Positions 50,919 to 59,861 are shown, numbered from the stretch's first letter. The stretch: 64,000 nucleotides of DNA from JAIEPW01 sp964471915 (GCA_964471915.1 CAYYID010000004.1:62001-126000), one strand, 5' to 3'. Translations and numbers: made by a program. Notes: a model not told the origin generated them from the sequence alone.

Positions 50919-52322
50919 ATGCAGCGTCTGCTCTTCTTGCTCCCCCTCGCGGCCTTCGCCGGTGTCGCCGACCATCCGGATGTCACCGCCGCCGAGCGTC
51001 TTTTCGAAAGCTGGATCCGCGGCCAGATGGCCTATCGCGGCCTCCCCGGCATCGCTGTCGGCGTGGTCGCCGACCAGGAACTGGTGTGGGCCAAGGGCTT
51101 CGGCTACGCCGATGTCGATAAGAAGATCCCCGTCACCCCCGCGACGAAGTTCCGCATGGCGTCGCACAGCAAGCTGTTCGCGGCCACCTCGATCATGCAG
51201 CTTCGCGAAAAGGGCAAGGTCCGCCTCGACGATCCCGTCGCGAAGCATCTGCCCTGGTTCACCATCCGTCCCGCCGAGCCCGGCGACGCGCCGGTGACCG
51301 TCGAGGAATTGCTGATGCACGCCTCCGGCCTGCCGCGCGAAGCCGGCCCGCATTGGTCCGATTACAATTTCCCCGACGACGAAGGCCTCAAGAAGTACGT
51401 CGCCGAGCACCAGGCCATCTACTCGCCCCAGGTGCGTTTCAAGTACTCGAACCTCGCGTACTCGCTCGCCGGGAAGATCGTCGAGGCGGTGTCCGGCATG
51501 AAGTTCGGCGACTACGTGCAGAAGAACATCTATGACCCGCTCGGCATGAAGAGTTCGAGTGTGGACCGCAACGATCCGGACCTCGCCGTCGGCTACGGGC
51601 GGCGCCTGCCCGACGGCACGCGCAAGAGAATGCCTTTCGTCGACGCGCGTTCCATGGCCGCCGCGACCGGCATCACCTCCACCGTCGAGGATATGGCGAA
51701 GTTCGTGGCGCTGCAGTTCCGCAAGGGGCAGACCGGCGGCGCGCAGATCCTGAACACGTCGTCGCTGCGCGAGATGCACCGCGTGCGGATGCTCGAAAAC
51801 AACTGGACCCGCGGCAACGCGATCGGCTTCGCGGTGAACCGCGACAAGGACAAGGTCTACGTGGGCCACGGCGGGTCGTACCCGGGCTACAAGACGCAGA
51901 CCACGATGCAGCTCGACGAAAAAGTCGGCGTGATCGTGCTGACGAACGGCGACGATTCGAACCCCTCCGACCTGGCGCAGCGCTTGATGGAGATCGTCGG
52001 CGAAGCCGTCGCCAAGGCCACGAAGCCCGCCGAGAAGCCGCTCGAATGGGATCCGTCGTGGAAGCGGTTCGTGGGCGTGTACCGCAACGCGTTCAGCGAT
52101 TCAGAGATCGTGGAGCTGAACAACCGGCTGGTGATGTTCGATCCCTCGGGACCGAACCCCACGCAGCAGACGCGGCTGATCCCCGTCGGCGGCGGGCGGT
52201 TCCGCATGGAGGCTCCGGTGGGCGGCGGCGCGGTGGGCGAGATCGTGCGGTTCGTGGAGGAGAACGGCCGCGTGGTGCGGATGTATTCGGGCGACAGTTT
52301 TATGGTGCGGGTGAACCAGTAG
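50919..52322 (+). CDS. Secreted serine hydrolase of the beta-lactamase (class C) family
   Basis: 467 residues. Signal peptide (LLFLLPLAAFAG). The active-site serine is in MASHSKLFA (SxxK), with YSNLAYSL as the YxN motif and HGGSYPG near the third motif. A C-terminal beta domain of about 110 residues (VGVYRNAFSDSEIV) resembles the extra domain seen in D-aminopeptidase/esterase-like relatives. Probably an esterase or peptidase rather than an antibiotic-degrading enzyme. Confidence 0.9.
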   Translation: MQRLLFLLPLAAFAGVADHPDVTAAERLFESWIRGQMAYRGLPGIAVGVVADQELVWAKGFGYADVDKKIPVTPATKFRMASHSKLFAATSIMQLREKGKVRLDDPVAKHLPWFTIRPAEPGDAPVTVEELLMHASGLPREAGPHWSDYNFPDDEGLKKYVAEHQAIYSPQVRFKYSNLAYSLAGKIVEAVSGMKFGDYVQKNIYDPLGMKSSSVDRNDPDLAVGYGRRLPDGTRKRMPFVDARSMAAATGITSTVEDMAKFVALQFRKGQTGGAQILNTSSLREMHRVRMLENNWTRGNAIGFAVNRDKDKVYVGHGGSYPGYKTQTTMQLDEKVGVIVLTNGDDSNPSDLAQRLMEIVGEAVAKATKPAEKPLEWDPSWKRFVGVYRNAFSDSEIVELNNRLVMFDPSGPNPTQQTRLIPVGGGRFRMEAPVGGGAVGEIVRFVEENGRVVRMYSGDSFMVRVNQ

Positions 52323-52350
52323 CCGGGGTTCCGACTCGTCCGGTAACCAT

Positions 52351-53214
52351 CTACTTGGCGAAAGCGCTGCGGACCGGCCGCGCGATCCAGCACGGATTGG
52401 GCTGGAGCCCCAGCGCCCAGGCGATGGTCGCCGCGGTATCCCACGTGTTCACCGGATCCGTGATCTCGACGCCCGGGCGGACGTTCGCGCCGGCCGCGAT
52501 CCACGGGATCTCGAGTTCCTCCATCGAGAGACCGCCGTGCTTCTTGCCGACACCGCCGTGATCGGCGGAGACGAGGATCAATGTCCGGTCCCAGGCGCCG
52601 GCGTCGCGGACCGCGTCCAGCATCAGGCCGATGAGCCGGTCGGCCTCCTCGACCGCCGCGCGGTACTCCGGGGTCCGCCAGCCGGCTTCGTGTCCCGCGT
52701 GATCGACATGGTCGAGGTGCACGAACAGCAGCTCCGGCCGCGCCGCTTTCCAATACCGGACCGCCGCCTCCATGGTGGCGGCTTCGGTAGCATGACGCTC
52801 CACCACGCTCGGCGCGGACTTCTCGACGAGCCGCGCGTAGTCGTCCCAATGGTGGAAGATGCCGATCTTCGCGGCGGGGCGCTGCCGGCGCAGTTCGCCG
52901 TAGACGGTCGGGAAGATCGATTCCGCGCCGCGGCAGACGGGCGGGAACTCGAACTTGTCCGGCTTCCAGTCGTTCGAGGTGACGCCGTGCTGCTCGGGAC
53001 CCGCGCCCATAATCATCGAGGCCCAGTTGGAACTCGACGACGTCGGCATTACCCCGCGGGCGTGCCACGTGTAGGCGCCGCGGCGGCGCATTTCGTCGAG
53101 CCGCGGCGTGCGGGCCGCCTGGATGCCGAACGGCGCCAGCCCGTCGACGCCGATGAGAATCACCTGATCGGCGGCCAGGGCGGGTAGGGCAAAGAGAACG
53201 ACAAGCGCGCGCAT
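52351..53214 (-). CDS. Alkaline-phosphatase-superfamily phosphodiesterase, secreted
   Basis: 287 residues, signal peptide ending ALAAD. LIGVDGLAPFG (first metal Asp), PTSSSSNWASMIMG (nucleophile Ser/Thr region), DHVDHAGHEAG and VSADHGGVGKKHGG supply the two-zinc ligands. This is the type I nucleotide pyrophosphatase/phosphodiesterase pattern. Convergent with the beta-lactamase-like gene. Short for the family, but all motifs are present. Confidence 0.85.
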   Translation of the reverse strand: MRALVVLFALPALAADQVILIGVDGLAPFGIQAARTPRLDEMRRRGAYTWHARGVMPTSSSSNWASMIMGAGPEQHGVTSNDWKPDKFEFPPVCRGAESIFPTVYGELRRQRPAAKIGIFHHWDDYARLVEKSAPSVVERHATEAATMEAAVRYWKAARPELLFVHLDHVDHAGHEAGWRTPEYRAAVEEADRLIGLMLDAVRDAGAWDRTLILVSADHGGVGKKHGGLSMEELEIPWIAAGANVRPGVEITDPVNTWDTAATIAWALGLQPNPCWIARPVRSAFAK

Positions 53215-53274
53215 GAACCGGGAGTGTAGCGAACCACTGTGACGAGCGCGTGAATCAGGGCAGGGGTCGGACCC

Positions 53275-53679
53275 CTAGTCGATGGTCGTAACCAGGCCCG
53301 ACGCCAGGATCCGGGTGTCCGAGGTCAGCAGGGTGAGGCGCAGCACTCGGGCCGTGGCGACGATGGTCCGGTCCGCCGGATCCCGGAGCGCGTCGCCCAG
53401 CGCGGCGACTTCGGCCGCCACCTCCCCGGTCAGCGGCAGGATGCGGATCGCCGGCTGCGCCTCGACCTGCGCCAGCAGGTCCGCGAGCGGAACGCTCGCG
53501 CGCGGTTTCGGGTCGCTCATGAGCAGGGCGATCTCCAGCAGCGAGATGGCGCTGATGGCAACGGGTTCGCCGCGCCGCAGCGCCTGATCGAGGCGGCGCG
53601 CCTGCTCCCGCGAGAGCTTCTTCGGCTCGGCCAGCCAGCGCAGCAGGACATGCGTATCGAGCAGCAGGCCCGGTTTCAT
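53275..53679 (-). CDS. PIN-domain toxin (VapC-like)
   Basis: 134 residues. LLLDTHVLLRWLAEP carries the first PIN aspartate; SAISLLEIALL the conserved Glu; DPADRTIVATAR the last acidic pair. A Mg-dependent ribonuclease. Start overlaps the antitoxin stop by 4 nt (ATGA), typical of a type II module. Confidence 0.88.
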   Translation of the reverse strand: MKPGLLLDTHVLLRWLAEPKKLSREQARRLDQALRRGEPVAISAISLLEIALLMSDPKPRASVPLADLLAQVEAQPAIRILPLTGEVAAEVAALGDALRDPADRTIVATARVLRLTLLTSDTRILASGLVTTID

Positions 53680-53924
53680 CGGCCCCGGCGGACCGCTTCC
53701 CACAGGTCTGCGGCGTTGCGCGTAACCAGGTCCCGCGGCAGGCGGACGGCGCCGGCCCACATCCCCGCGGGCGAGGCAAGGCCGCCCCGCGCGGCGGCCT
53801 GCAGCGTGGCGACGGGACGGCCGCGCTTGGTAATCGTGACACCCGCGCCCCCGGCGTCCAGCTCCGCGAGCACGGCGAGACACTTGGCCTTGAACTCCGT
53901 GGCCGTCATGAGCCGGGTCTTCAT
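53676..53924 (-). CDS. Antitoxin of the Phd/YefM family
   Basis: 82 residues. MTATEFKAKCLAVLAELDAG then VTITKRGRPVATLQ: the Phd/YefM DNA-binding fold. The C-terminal half would block the PIN toxin. Palindromic sequence just upstream (53943-53969) is the likely operator. Confidence 0.85.
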   Translation of the reverse strand: MKTRLMTATEFKAKCLAVLAELDAGGAGVTITKRGRPVATLQAAARGGLASPAGMWAGAVRLPRDLVTRNAADLWEAVRRGR

Positions 53925-53942
53925 AAGGACATCGTAGCAAAC

Positions 53943-53969
53943 TGGTCAGATGACCACTGCGACCGGTCA
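53943..53969. promoter_or_regulatory. Probable antitoxin operator
   Basis: TGGTCA-GA-TGACCA is a perfect dyad (53943-53956) and GACCGGTC (53961-53968) is a second palindrome built from the same GGTC/GACC half-site. It lies 19 nt upstream of the antitoxin start. Confidence 0.55.
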
Positions 53970-54018
53970 CCGGGGCCGAATGACGGTTTCGTGAATGACG
54001 GTCCGCGGGCCGGCACGC

Positions 54019-54024
54019 TAGGAT
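54019..54024 (+). promoter_or_regulatory. -10 element, nearly leaderless
   Basis: TAGGAT ends 9 nt before the ATG at 54034. Confidence 0.4.
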
Positions 54025-54033
54025 GGTTCGCGA

Positions 54034-55152
54034 ATGGGCGAACGAATCGCGGATGTGGCGGTGGTCGGAGCCGGCATCGCCGGCCTGGCGCACGCCTGGC
54101 TGGCCGTGCGGGCAGGGAAGCGCGTGGTGGTCTTCGAGAAGAATCCTCGCCCGGCGGGAGCCAGCCTGCGCAACTTCGGACTGCTGTGGCCCGTCGGCCA
54201 GCCCGCCGGCCAGATGCACGCGCTCGCGCTGCGCAGCCGCGAATTGTGGCTGGAAGCGCTGACCGCCGCGCGCATCGGTTACCAGGCCACCGGATCCCTG
54301 CATCTGGCCTACCGCCGCGACGAAGCCGCCGTGTGCCAGGAGTTCGCCGCCGCGGCGCCCGCGCTCGGCTATGACTGCGCCTGGATCGACGCCGCTGGCG
54401 TCGAGCGCCTGAGTCCCGTGGCGCGGCGCAAAGGACTGCTGGGCGCGCTGTGGAGCCCCGGCGAGATCACCGTCGATCCCGCGGGCACCAACGCCCGCCT
54501 CATCGAGTACCTGGCGCAGCAGGGCGTGGTCTTCCGCTTCGGCGCGCCGGTGCGGGCCATCGACTTGCCGCGCCTCGAGTCCGCCCGCGAGCAATGGGAG
54601 GCGGAGCGCGTGGTCGTCTGCTCGGGCGACGAGTTTGCGCTGCTTTATCCCGAGCTGTTCCGCCAGGCGGGCATGACGCGCTGCAAGCTGCAGATGATGT
54701 CGGCCTCCGGAGCGGACTTCCGCCTTGGCCCGGCGCTCGCCGGCGGCCTCACCCTGTGTTTCTACGGCTCCTTCGCTCTGTGCCCCTCGCGCGCCGCGCT
54801 GGCGGCGCGGATCGCCGAAGAAATGCCCGAGTACACGCACTGGGGGATCCACGTGATGGTCTCCCAAACTCCCGCCGGCGAGCTGAAGATCGGCGACTCC
54901 CACGAGTACGGCGACCACGTGGACTTCTTCGACAAGCCCGAGATCGATCGCCTGATCCTCGACTACCTCGCGACGTTCGCCACGCTCGAGGACACGCAGA
55001 TCACGCGCCGCTGGCACGGTGTCTACGCCAAGCATCCGGAGCGGCCGTTTGTCCGTCTTGAGCCCGCGCCCGGCGTGGCGGTGCTCACCGGGCTGGGCGG
55101 CGCGGGCATGACCCTCTCGTTTGGACTTGCCGAAAGGACCTTCGCGTCATGA
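54034..55152 (+). CDS. FAD-dependent oxidoreductase associated with phosphonate catabolism
   Basis: 372 residues, DAO-fold (TIGR03364-type). GAGIAGLAHAWLAVRAGKRVVVFEKN is the dinucleotide motif; GASLRNFGLLWPVGQ is typical of the phosphonatase-associated subgroup; LTGLGGAGMTLSFGLAE closes the FAD site. It overlaps the phosphonatase gene by 4 nt (ATGA). A plausible role is oxidation of the amine of 2-aminoethylphosphonate or an N-methylated form to phosphonoacetaldehyde, replacing the PhnW transaminase, which is absent here. Cytoplasmic. Confidence 0.85.
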   Translation: MGERIADVAVVGAGIAGLAHAWLAVRAGKRVVVFEKNPRPAGASLRNFGLLWPVGQPAGQMHALALRSRELWLEALTAARIGYQATGSLHLAYRRDEAAVCQEFAAAAPALGYDCAWIDAAGVERLSPVARRKGLLGALWSPGEITVDPAGTNARLIEYLAQQGVVFRFGAPVRAIDLPRLESAREQWEAERVVVCSGDEFALLYPELFRQAGMTRCKLQMMSASGADFRLGPALAGGLTLCFYGSFALCPSRAALAARIAEEMPEYTHWGIHVMVSQTPAGELKIGDSHEYGDHVDFFDKPEIDRLILDYLATFATLEDTQITRRWHGVYAKHPERPFVRLEPAPGVAVLTGLGGAGMTLSFGLAERTFAS

Positions 55153-55901
55153 AACTGGAAGCCGTCATCTTCGACTGGGCGGGCACTCTCGCCGACTATG
55201 GCTGCCAGGCGCCGATCGAGGCGGTAGTGCAGGCCTTCGCGCGGCACGGTGTCGCGATGCCGCGCGAGCGGGCGCGGGGACCGATGGGCCTGCCCAAGAA
55301 GGAGCACCTGCGGCAACTGCTGCCCGCGGGCGTGGACCTGGAGGCGCTGTACGCGGACTTCGTGCCCCTGCAGATGACGGCGATCGTGGCGCACACGGAC
55401 CTGATCCCCGGGGTGGCGGAACTGGCCGGGCGCCTGCGCGCCCGGGGCCTGAAGATCGGCACCACCACCGGCTACACGCGCGAGATGCTGGCGCCGCTGG
55501 CCGCGCGCGCCGCCGGGCAGGGTTTCACCGCCGACGCGATGCGTACTCCCGAGGAAGTGGGCGGCGGGCGCCCGCACCCGTGGATGCTCTGGAGCCTGCT
55601 GCAGCAGTTCCAGGTGAGCGCGGCGGCGGCCGCGGTGAAGATCGGCGATACCGTCAGCGACATCGACGAGGGGCGTCACGCCGGCGTGTGGACCATCGCC
55701 GTCGCGCGCACCGGCAACGAAACCGGCCTCACCCAGGCTGAACTCGCCGCGCTCTCGCCCGGCGACCGCGAGGCGTTGGTCACCAGCGCGCGGAACCGGC
55801 TGGCGGCGGCCGGCGCGCACTACGTCGTCGAATCCGCCGCCGATTGCGAAGCGGTGCTCGACGAGATCGAAGCGCGCCGGGCGCGCGGCGAACGCCCTTG
55901 A
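55149..55901 (+). CDS. phnX: Phosphonoacetaldehyde hydrolase (phosphonatase)
   Basis: 250 residues, HAD family. FDWAGTLADYGC holds nucleophile Asp9; GLPKKEHLRQL holds the Schiff-base lysine (Lys50) that marks phosphonatases among HAD enzymes; KIGDTVSDIDEG is the metal-binding motif. Cleaves the C-P bond of phosphonoacetaldehyde to acetaldehyde and phosphate. Coupled to the FAD oxidoreductase. No phosphonate transporter is in view. Confidence 0.92.
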   Translation: MKLEAVIFDWAGTLADYGCQAPIEAVVQAFARHGVAMPRERARGPMGLPKKEHLRQLLPAGVDLEALYADFVPLQMTAIVAHTDLIPGVAELAGRLRARGLKIGTTTGYTREMLAPLAARAAGQGFTADAMRTPEEVGGGRPHPWMLWSLLQQFQVSAAAAAVKIGDTVSDIDEGRHAGVWTIAVARTGNETGLTQAELAALSPGDREALVTSARNRLAAAGAHYVVESAADCEAVLDEIEARRARGERP

Positions 55902-55927
55902 ACGCGTGCTACCGTAAGTAATTACGC

Positions 55928-56776
55928 ATGGCATGGTTTCGCAGGGAATCCACCGGCGCGCAGAGCGACCCCGAAGGTGAGCACAAAGTACGCACCGAAG
56001 GCCTCTGGCTGAAGTGCGACGGTTGCGGGCAGATCATCTGGCGCAAGACGCTCGACGAGACCCACCAGGTGTGCCCGAAGTGCGAGCACCACTTCCGGCT
56101 CGACGCCCGCACCCGCCTCCACCTGCTCTTCGACGACGGCAAGTATGAGGAATACGACGCCGCGATGACCAGCACTGATCCGCTGTCCTTCGTGGATTCG
56201 AAGTCCTACAAGGACCGGCTGGCCGGCATGCAGAAGGCCACCGAGCTTTCGGACGCCCTGATTTCCGCGGGCGGCAAGCTGGACGGCCGGTTTGTCCACA
56301 TCTGCGCCATGGAGCTGAAGTTCATCGGCGGCTCGATGGGCTCGGTGGTCGGCGAAAAGATTACGCGCGCCATCGAGCGGTCGATCGCCAAGCGTGCGCC
56401 GCTGATCATCATCTCCGCCTCCGGTGGCGCGCGGATGCAGGAAGGCGCCATCAGCCTGATGCAACTGGCGAAGATTTCTTCGGCGCTGATGAAGCTCGAC
56501 GAGGCCAAGGTGCCCTACATCAGCATCCTGACGGACCCCACCACGGGCGGCGTGACGGCCAGCTTCGCGATGCTGGGCGACCTGAACATCGCCGAGCCGG
56601 GCGCGCAGATCGGCTTTGCCGGGCCGCGCGTGATCGAGCAGACCATCCGCCAGAAGCTGCCCGAGGGTTTTCAGCGCAGCGAGTTCCTGCTGGCGCACGG
56701 ATTCCTGGACGCCGTGGTGAAGCGCAACGAGATGAAGGACTACCTCTCCACCGCGCTGCGGTTTCTGGCAGGATAA
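55928..56776 (+). CDS. accD: Acetyl-CoA carboxylase carboxyltransferase subunit beta
   Basis: 282 residues. The four-Cys zinc ribbon is LKCDGCGQIIW and VCPKCEHHF; the crotonase-like core has SASGGARMQEG and TDPTTGGVTASFAMLGD. Transfers carboxyl from carboxybiotin to acetyl-CoA, first step of fatty acid synthesis. accA and the biotin genes are elsewhere. No Shine-Dalgarno of note. Confidence 0.96.
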   Translation: MAWFRRESTGAQSDPEGEHKVRTEGLWLKCDGCGQIIWRKTLDETHQVCPKCEHHFRLDARTRLHLLFDDGKYEEYDAAMTSTDPLSFVDSKSYKDRLAGMQKATELSDALISAGGKLDGRFVHICAMELKFIGGSMGSVVGEKITRAIERSIAKRAPLIIISASGGARMQEGAISLMQLAKISSALMKLDEAKVPYISILTDPTTGGVTASFAMLGDLNIAEPGAQIGFAGPRVIEQTIRQKLPEGFQRSEFLLAHGFLDAVVKRNEMKDYLSTALRFLAG

Positions 56777-56782
56777 GCGGAC

Positions 56783-58336
56783 ATGAAGCTCTGGATGGTG
56801 CTCGCCGCGGCCGCGGCGCTCGCGCAGGATTACGACGTTCTGATTCGCAACGGCCGCGTGGTGGACGGCGCGGGCAACGCCTGGTTCCGCGGGGACGTCG
56901 CGGTGAAGAACGGCCGCATCGCCGCGGTGGGCGCGCTGAACGGACGTAGCGCGGCACGCACGATCGACGCCGCCGGGCGCATCGTCGCCCCCGGTTTCAT
57001 CGACGTGCACACGCACATCGAGGGCGGCGTGGAGAAGGTCCCGCGCGGCGATAACTTCCTGCGCGACGGCGTCACCACCGTGGTCACCGGCAACTGCGGC
57101 GGCTCCGAGCTGCAACTGGCCCCCTGGTTCGAGAAGCTCGAGAAGACCGGCCTGGGGTTGAACGTCGCCTCGCTCATCGGGCACAACACCGTGCGTAGCG
57201 AGGTGATGGGCCGCGCGAACCGTTTGGCCACGCCGGAAGAGATCGCCCGCATGCAGGCGCTGGTCGAAAAGGCCATGCGCGAAGGCGCCGTGGGATTCTC
57301 CACCGGGCTGATCTACATCCCCGGCACCTACTCGAACCCCGACGAAGTGGTCGCGCTGGCGAAGGCCGCGGCCAAGTACAACGGCGTCTACGCCAGCCAC
57401 ATGCGCGACGAGGGCGAGCGCGTTACCGAGGCGATCAACGAAGCCGTGCGCGTCGGCAAGGAAGCCGGCATGCGCGTCCAGCTCTCGCACTTCAAGATCG
57501 ACAACCGCAAGCTCTGGGGCGCCAGCGACGCTTCGCTCGCGCTGATCGAGAAGTACCGGCGTGAAGGCGTCGACGTGGTGGTCGACCAGTATCCCTACGA
57601 TCGCTCGAGCACCAACCTCGGGATCCGCCTGCCGAGCTGGGCACTGGCCGACGGCGACGACAAGGTGCGCGCGCGGCTGGAGAGCAAGTCCACGCGCGGC
57701 GAGATCAAGCGCGAGATGCTGAAGCTGCTCGCCGACCTCGGCCAGCCGGATTACCAGTTCTGTCTCGTCGGCCGCTTCCGCCCGAAGCCCGAATATGAAG
57801 GCAAGACCATCCCCGAGATCACCAAGCTGATGGGCCGCGAGGCGACCGTCGAGAACCAGGCCGAGACGATCCTCGACCTGATGCAGCTCGGCCGCGCCCA
57901 GATGATCTACCACTCGATGGGCGGCCAGGACGTGGAGCGGATCCTGCGCTACCCGTGGACCGCGATCGCCAGCGACGGCGGCATCCAGGAGTTCGGCATC
58001 GGCGTGCCGCACCCGCGCAGCTACGGCACCAACGCCCGCGTGCTCGGCGAATATGTCCGGAACCGCGGTGTGCTGACCGTCGAGGACGCGGTGCGCCGCA
58101 TGACCTCGCTGCCCGCCCGGACGTTCGGCTTCCGCGACCGCGGACTGATCCGCGAAGGCATGGCGGCGGATCTGGTGATCTTCGACCCGGCCCGCGTCGG
58201 CGATGTGGCCACGTACCAGCAGCCGCACCAGTTCAGCGAAGGGATCGATTTCGTGCTGGTGAACGGGGTCCTGGCGGTGGAGAACGGGCAACTGACTTCC
58301 GCACGCGGCGGGCGGGTGCTGCGCAAGCAGCCGTAG
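56783..58336 (+). CDS. N-acyl-D-amino-acid deacylase (D-aminoacylase-like), secreted
   Basis: 517 residues, amidohydrolase superfamily. A short signal-like N-terminus (LWMVLAAAAALAQD). FIDVHTHIEGG is the first metal motif; the metal-bridging region FSTGLIYIPGTY, YASHMRDEGERV and QLSHFKI follow; IASDGGIQEFG supplies the last Asp. The order is that of D-aminoacylases, which release D-amino acids from N-acyl forms. It begins 7 nt after accD. Confidence 0.88.
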   Translation: MKLWMVLAAAAALAQDYDVLIRNGRVVDGAGNAWFRGDVAVKNGRIAAVGALNGRSAARTIDAAGRIVAPGFIDVHTHIEGGVEKVPRGDNFLRDGVTTVVTGNCGGSELQLAPWFEKLEKTGLGLNVASLIGHNTVRSEVMGRANRLATPEEIARMQALVEKAMREGAVGFSTGLIYIPGTYSNPDEVVALAKAAAKYNGVYASHMRDEGERVTEAINEAVRVGKEAGMRVQLSHFKIDNRKLWGASDASLALIEKYRREGVDVVVDQYPYDRSSTNLGIRLPSWALADGDDKVRARLESKSTRGEIKREMLKLLADLGQPDYQFCLVGRFRPKPEYEGKTIPEITKLMGREATVENQAETILDLMQLGRAQMIYHSMGGQDVERILRYPWTAIASDGGIQEFGIGVPHPRSYGTNARVLGEYVRNRGVLTVEDAVRRMTSLPARTFGFRDRGLIREGMAADLVIFDPARVGDVATYQQPHQFSEGIDFVLVNGVLAVENGQLTSARGGRVLRKQP

Positions 58337-58452
58337 GTCCGAATGGAAGCGCCGGCCCGCGGATGAAGTGGGACTGATCTTCCTGCGCCAACCAAATGGT
58401 CTTCCGATCAGCTCGCCCGCGACGGTCCTGTTCGGCTCGCCGGGCCTGTTTA

Positions 58453-58482
58453 CAGATATAGCATTTGAGTCAGATAAAGCAT
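58453..58482. promoter_or_regulatory. Direct-repeat operator upstream of the HTH/PIN pair
   Basis: CAGATATAGCAT (58453-58464) and CAGATAAAGCAT (58471-58482) differ at one position, period 18 bp, immediately upstream of a TATACT (58482-58487). GGAGG (58495-58499) is the ribosome site. Layout suits autoregulation. Confidence 0.55.
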
Positions 58483-58505
58483 ATACTAGCCTTCGGAGGC
58501 TCAGC

Positions 58506-58970
58506 ATGCTGCGGAAGGAAGAGACCCAAGTACCGCTGGCGATCTCGGAGACCGACCAGAAACAGGTCCTGGAACTCTATCAAAAGATTCAGCGAAGCCG
58601 GGCGAAGCTAGTCGGACCGGATGGCAAGACGCAGAGCCTGCCGGTCTCCCTCTACGAGTTTCTCGTGAAGCTGGTCGCGGATCTATGCGAGGGCCAGTCT
58701 GTCGCCATCGTCCGAAATGACGGCCAACTCACCACGGTGGAGGGCGCGCGGATGCTCGGCGTCTCGCGGCAGTTCCTGATCAAGCTCCTGGAGCGCGGCG
58801 ACGTGCCCCACCACATGGTGGGCACGCACCGGCGCGTTTACGTCCGCGACCTCCTGGCGTACAAGGCCAAACGGGATTCGAACCGGCGCAAGATCCTCGA
58901 TGACCTGACGCGGGCCGAAGCCGAGGATGGCCTCTACGATCGGGAGCCGCCGGATGATCGCACGGAGTGA
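58506..58970 (+). CDS. HTH (excisionase/MerR-type) antitoxin
   Basis: 154 residues. An N-terminal helical region of about 85 residues (VPLAISETDQKQVLELYQKI) precedes a helix-turn-helix with wing: LTTVEGARMLGVSRQFLIKLLERGDVPHHMVGTHRRVYVRDLLAY. This is the excisionase-type DNA-binding fold used by antitoxins of PIN toxins. It overlaps the PIN gene by 17 nt. Confidence 0.85.
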   Translation: MLRKEETQVPLAISETDQKQVLELYQKIQRSRAKLVGPDGKTQSLPVSLYEFLVKLVADLCEGQSVAIVRNDGQLTTVEGARMLGVSRQFLIKLLERGDVPHHMVGTHRRVYVRDLLAYKAKRDSNRRKILDDLTRAEAEDGLYDREPPDDRTE

Positions 58971-59499
58971 TGCCTACGTCGCGGTTCTCGACACCTGCGT
59001 GCTGGCGCCCATGCCGCTGTGCGATACGCTGCTGCGCCTCGCCGAGGATCCGGCGTTCTACATTCCGAAGTGGTCCGCCGACATTATGCGCGAGTTGCGC
59101 TCGACGCTGCAGCGGATGGGCTATGCGCCGGCGCAGGCGGAGCGGCGGATTGTCGCCATGGAATCCGCGTTCGAGGACGCCAGCGTCACCGGTTACGAGT
59201 ACCTCGTTGGGGCAATGACGAACGACCCGAAGGACCGCCACGTCCTCGCGGCGGCGGTGCGCTGCGGTGCGCACGCCATCGTCACGCACAACGCGAAGCA
59301 TTTCCGGCCGGAATCGACCCAGCCACATGACCTCGACATCCTGACCCCGGATGACTTCCTGGTGCACCAGTTCCACTGCAACGAAGAGCTGTTTATGGAG
59401 AAGCTGGCTGCCCAGGCAGCAGCGCGGAAGGTGTCGCTTGAAGCCCTTCTCGACCGACTCCAGCGTTTCGCGCCGAACTGCGTCAAGCTGCTCCGCTGA
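58954..59499 (+). CDS. PIN-domain toxin partner
   Basis: 181 residues, longer than the usual PIN (about 130). YVAVLDTCVLAPMPLCDTLL holds the first Asp, TNDPKDRHVLAAAVRCGAHAIVTHN the conserved acidic cluster. The C-terminal 45 residues (FMEKLAAQAAARKVSLEALL) form an extra helix bundle. Presumed ribonuclease toxin of a two-gene module. Confidence 0.85.
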   Translation: MIARSDAYVAVLDTCVLAPMPLCDTLLRLAEDPAFYIPKWSADIMRELRSTLQRMGYAPAQAERRIVAMESAFEDASVTGYEYLVGAMTNDPKDRHVLAAAVRCGAHAIVTHNAKHFRPESTQPHDLDILTPDDFLVHQFHCNEELFMEKLAAQAAARKVSLEALLDRLQRFAPNCVKLLR

Positions 59500-59585
59500 G
59501 AATGGGATCCGGCAGAGCGCGGCATGCTGCTGGATCGTGCCGCGGACGAGATGGAGTTTTCATGAAATCCGAGAAACTCCCGTCT

Positions 59586-59606
59586 GACACGGGTTTGCCC
59601 CGTGTC
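59586..59606. terminator. Hairpin downstream of the HTH/PIN pair
   Basis: GACACGGG and CCCGTGTC are perfect 8-bp arms with a 5-nt loop, 87 nt past the PIN stop. No U-run follows. Confidence 0.4.
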
Positions 59607-59631
59607 TGCGTCTCCTCTGGTCAAAGTGGCC

Positions 59632-59660
59632 TTGATTTCTTGGATAAGTTATTGCATAAT
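59632..59660 (+). promoter_or_regulatory. Promoter of the lower-GC islet
   Basis: TTGATT, 17-bp spacer, CATAAT. Good sigma-70 spacing in an AT-rich stretch; it would give a leader of about 195 nt before the gene at 59862. Confidence 0.5.
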
Positions 59661-59861
59661 CTCACCCAGAATATTTTCGACTCGGTCGGTCGCAGCTTGG
59701 TCGTTGTCGGAGGATTCGCTCGGGCCTAACTGTCACCTGTGCTCGCGGCGATTCATCAGTTCAGGCCCTGGGCGGACTGGTGTGAAAGGAAAGAGCCTCG
59801 TCCCTATGACCAGTCCAACTTCAGCCTCCTTCGGGGACACAAACCGGGAAAAGGGGCCAGA

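Larger units (their letters stand above)
59500..59861. other. 362-bp region without a firm gene; leader of the lower-GC islet
   Basis: No frame has domain content. A 55-residue frame starting at 59562 (MKSEKLPSDTG...) is possible but unsupported. It contains the hairpin and promoter listed separately; the AT content rises near 59640. Confidence 0.5.

Noticed and set aside
50919..52322. Antibiotic-resistance beta-lactamase
   Set aside because: SxxK and YxN are present but the extra C-terminal domain and lack of an ampR-like regulator fit esterase or peptidase relatives better.
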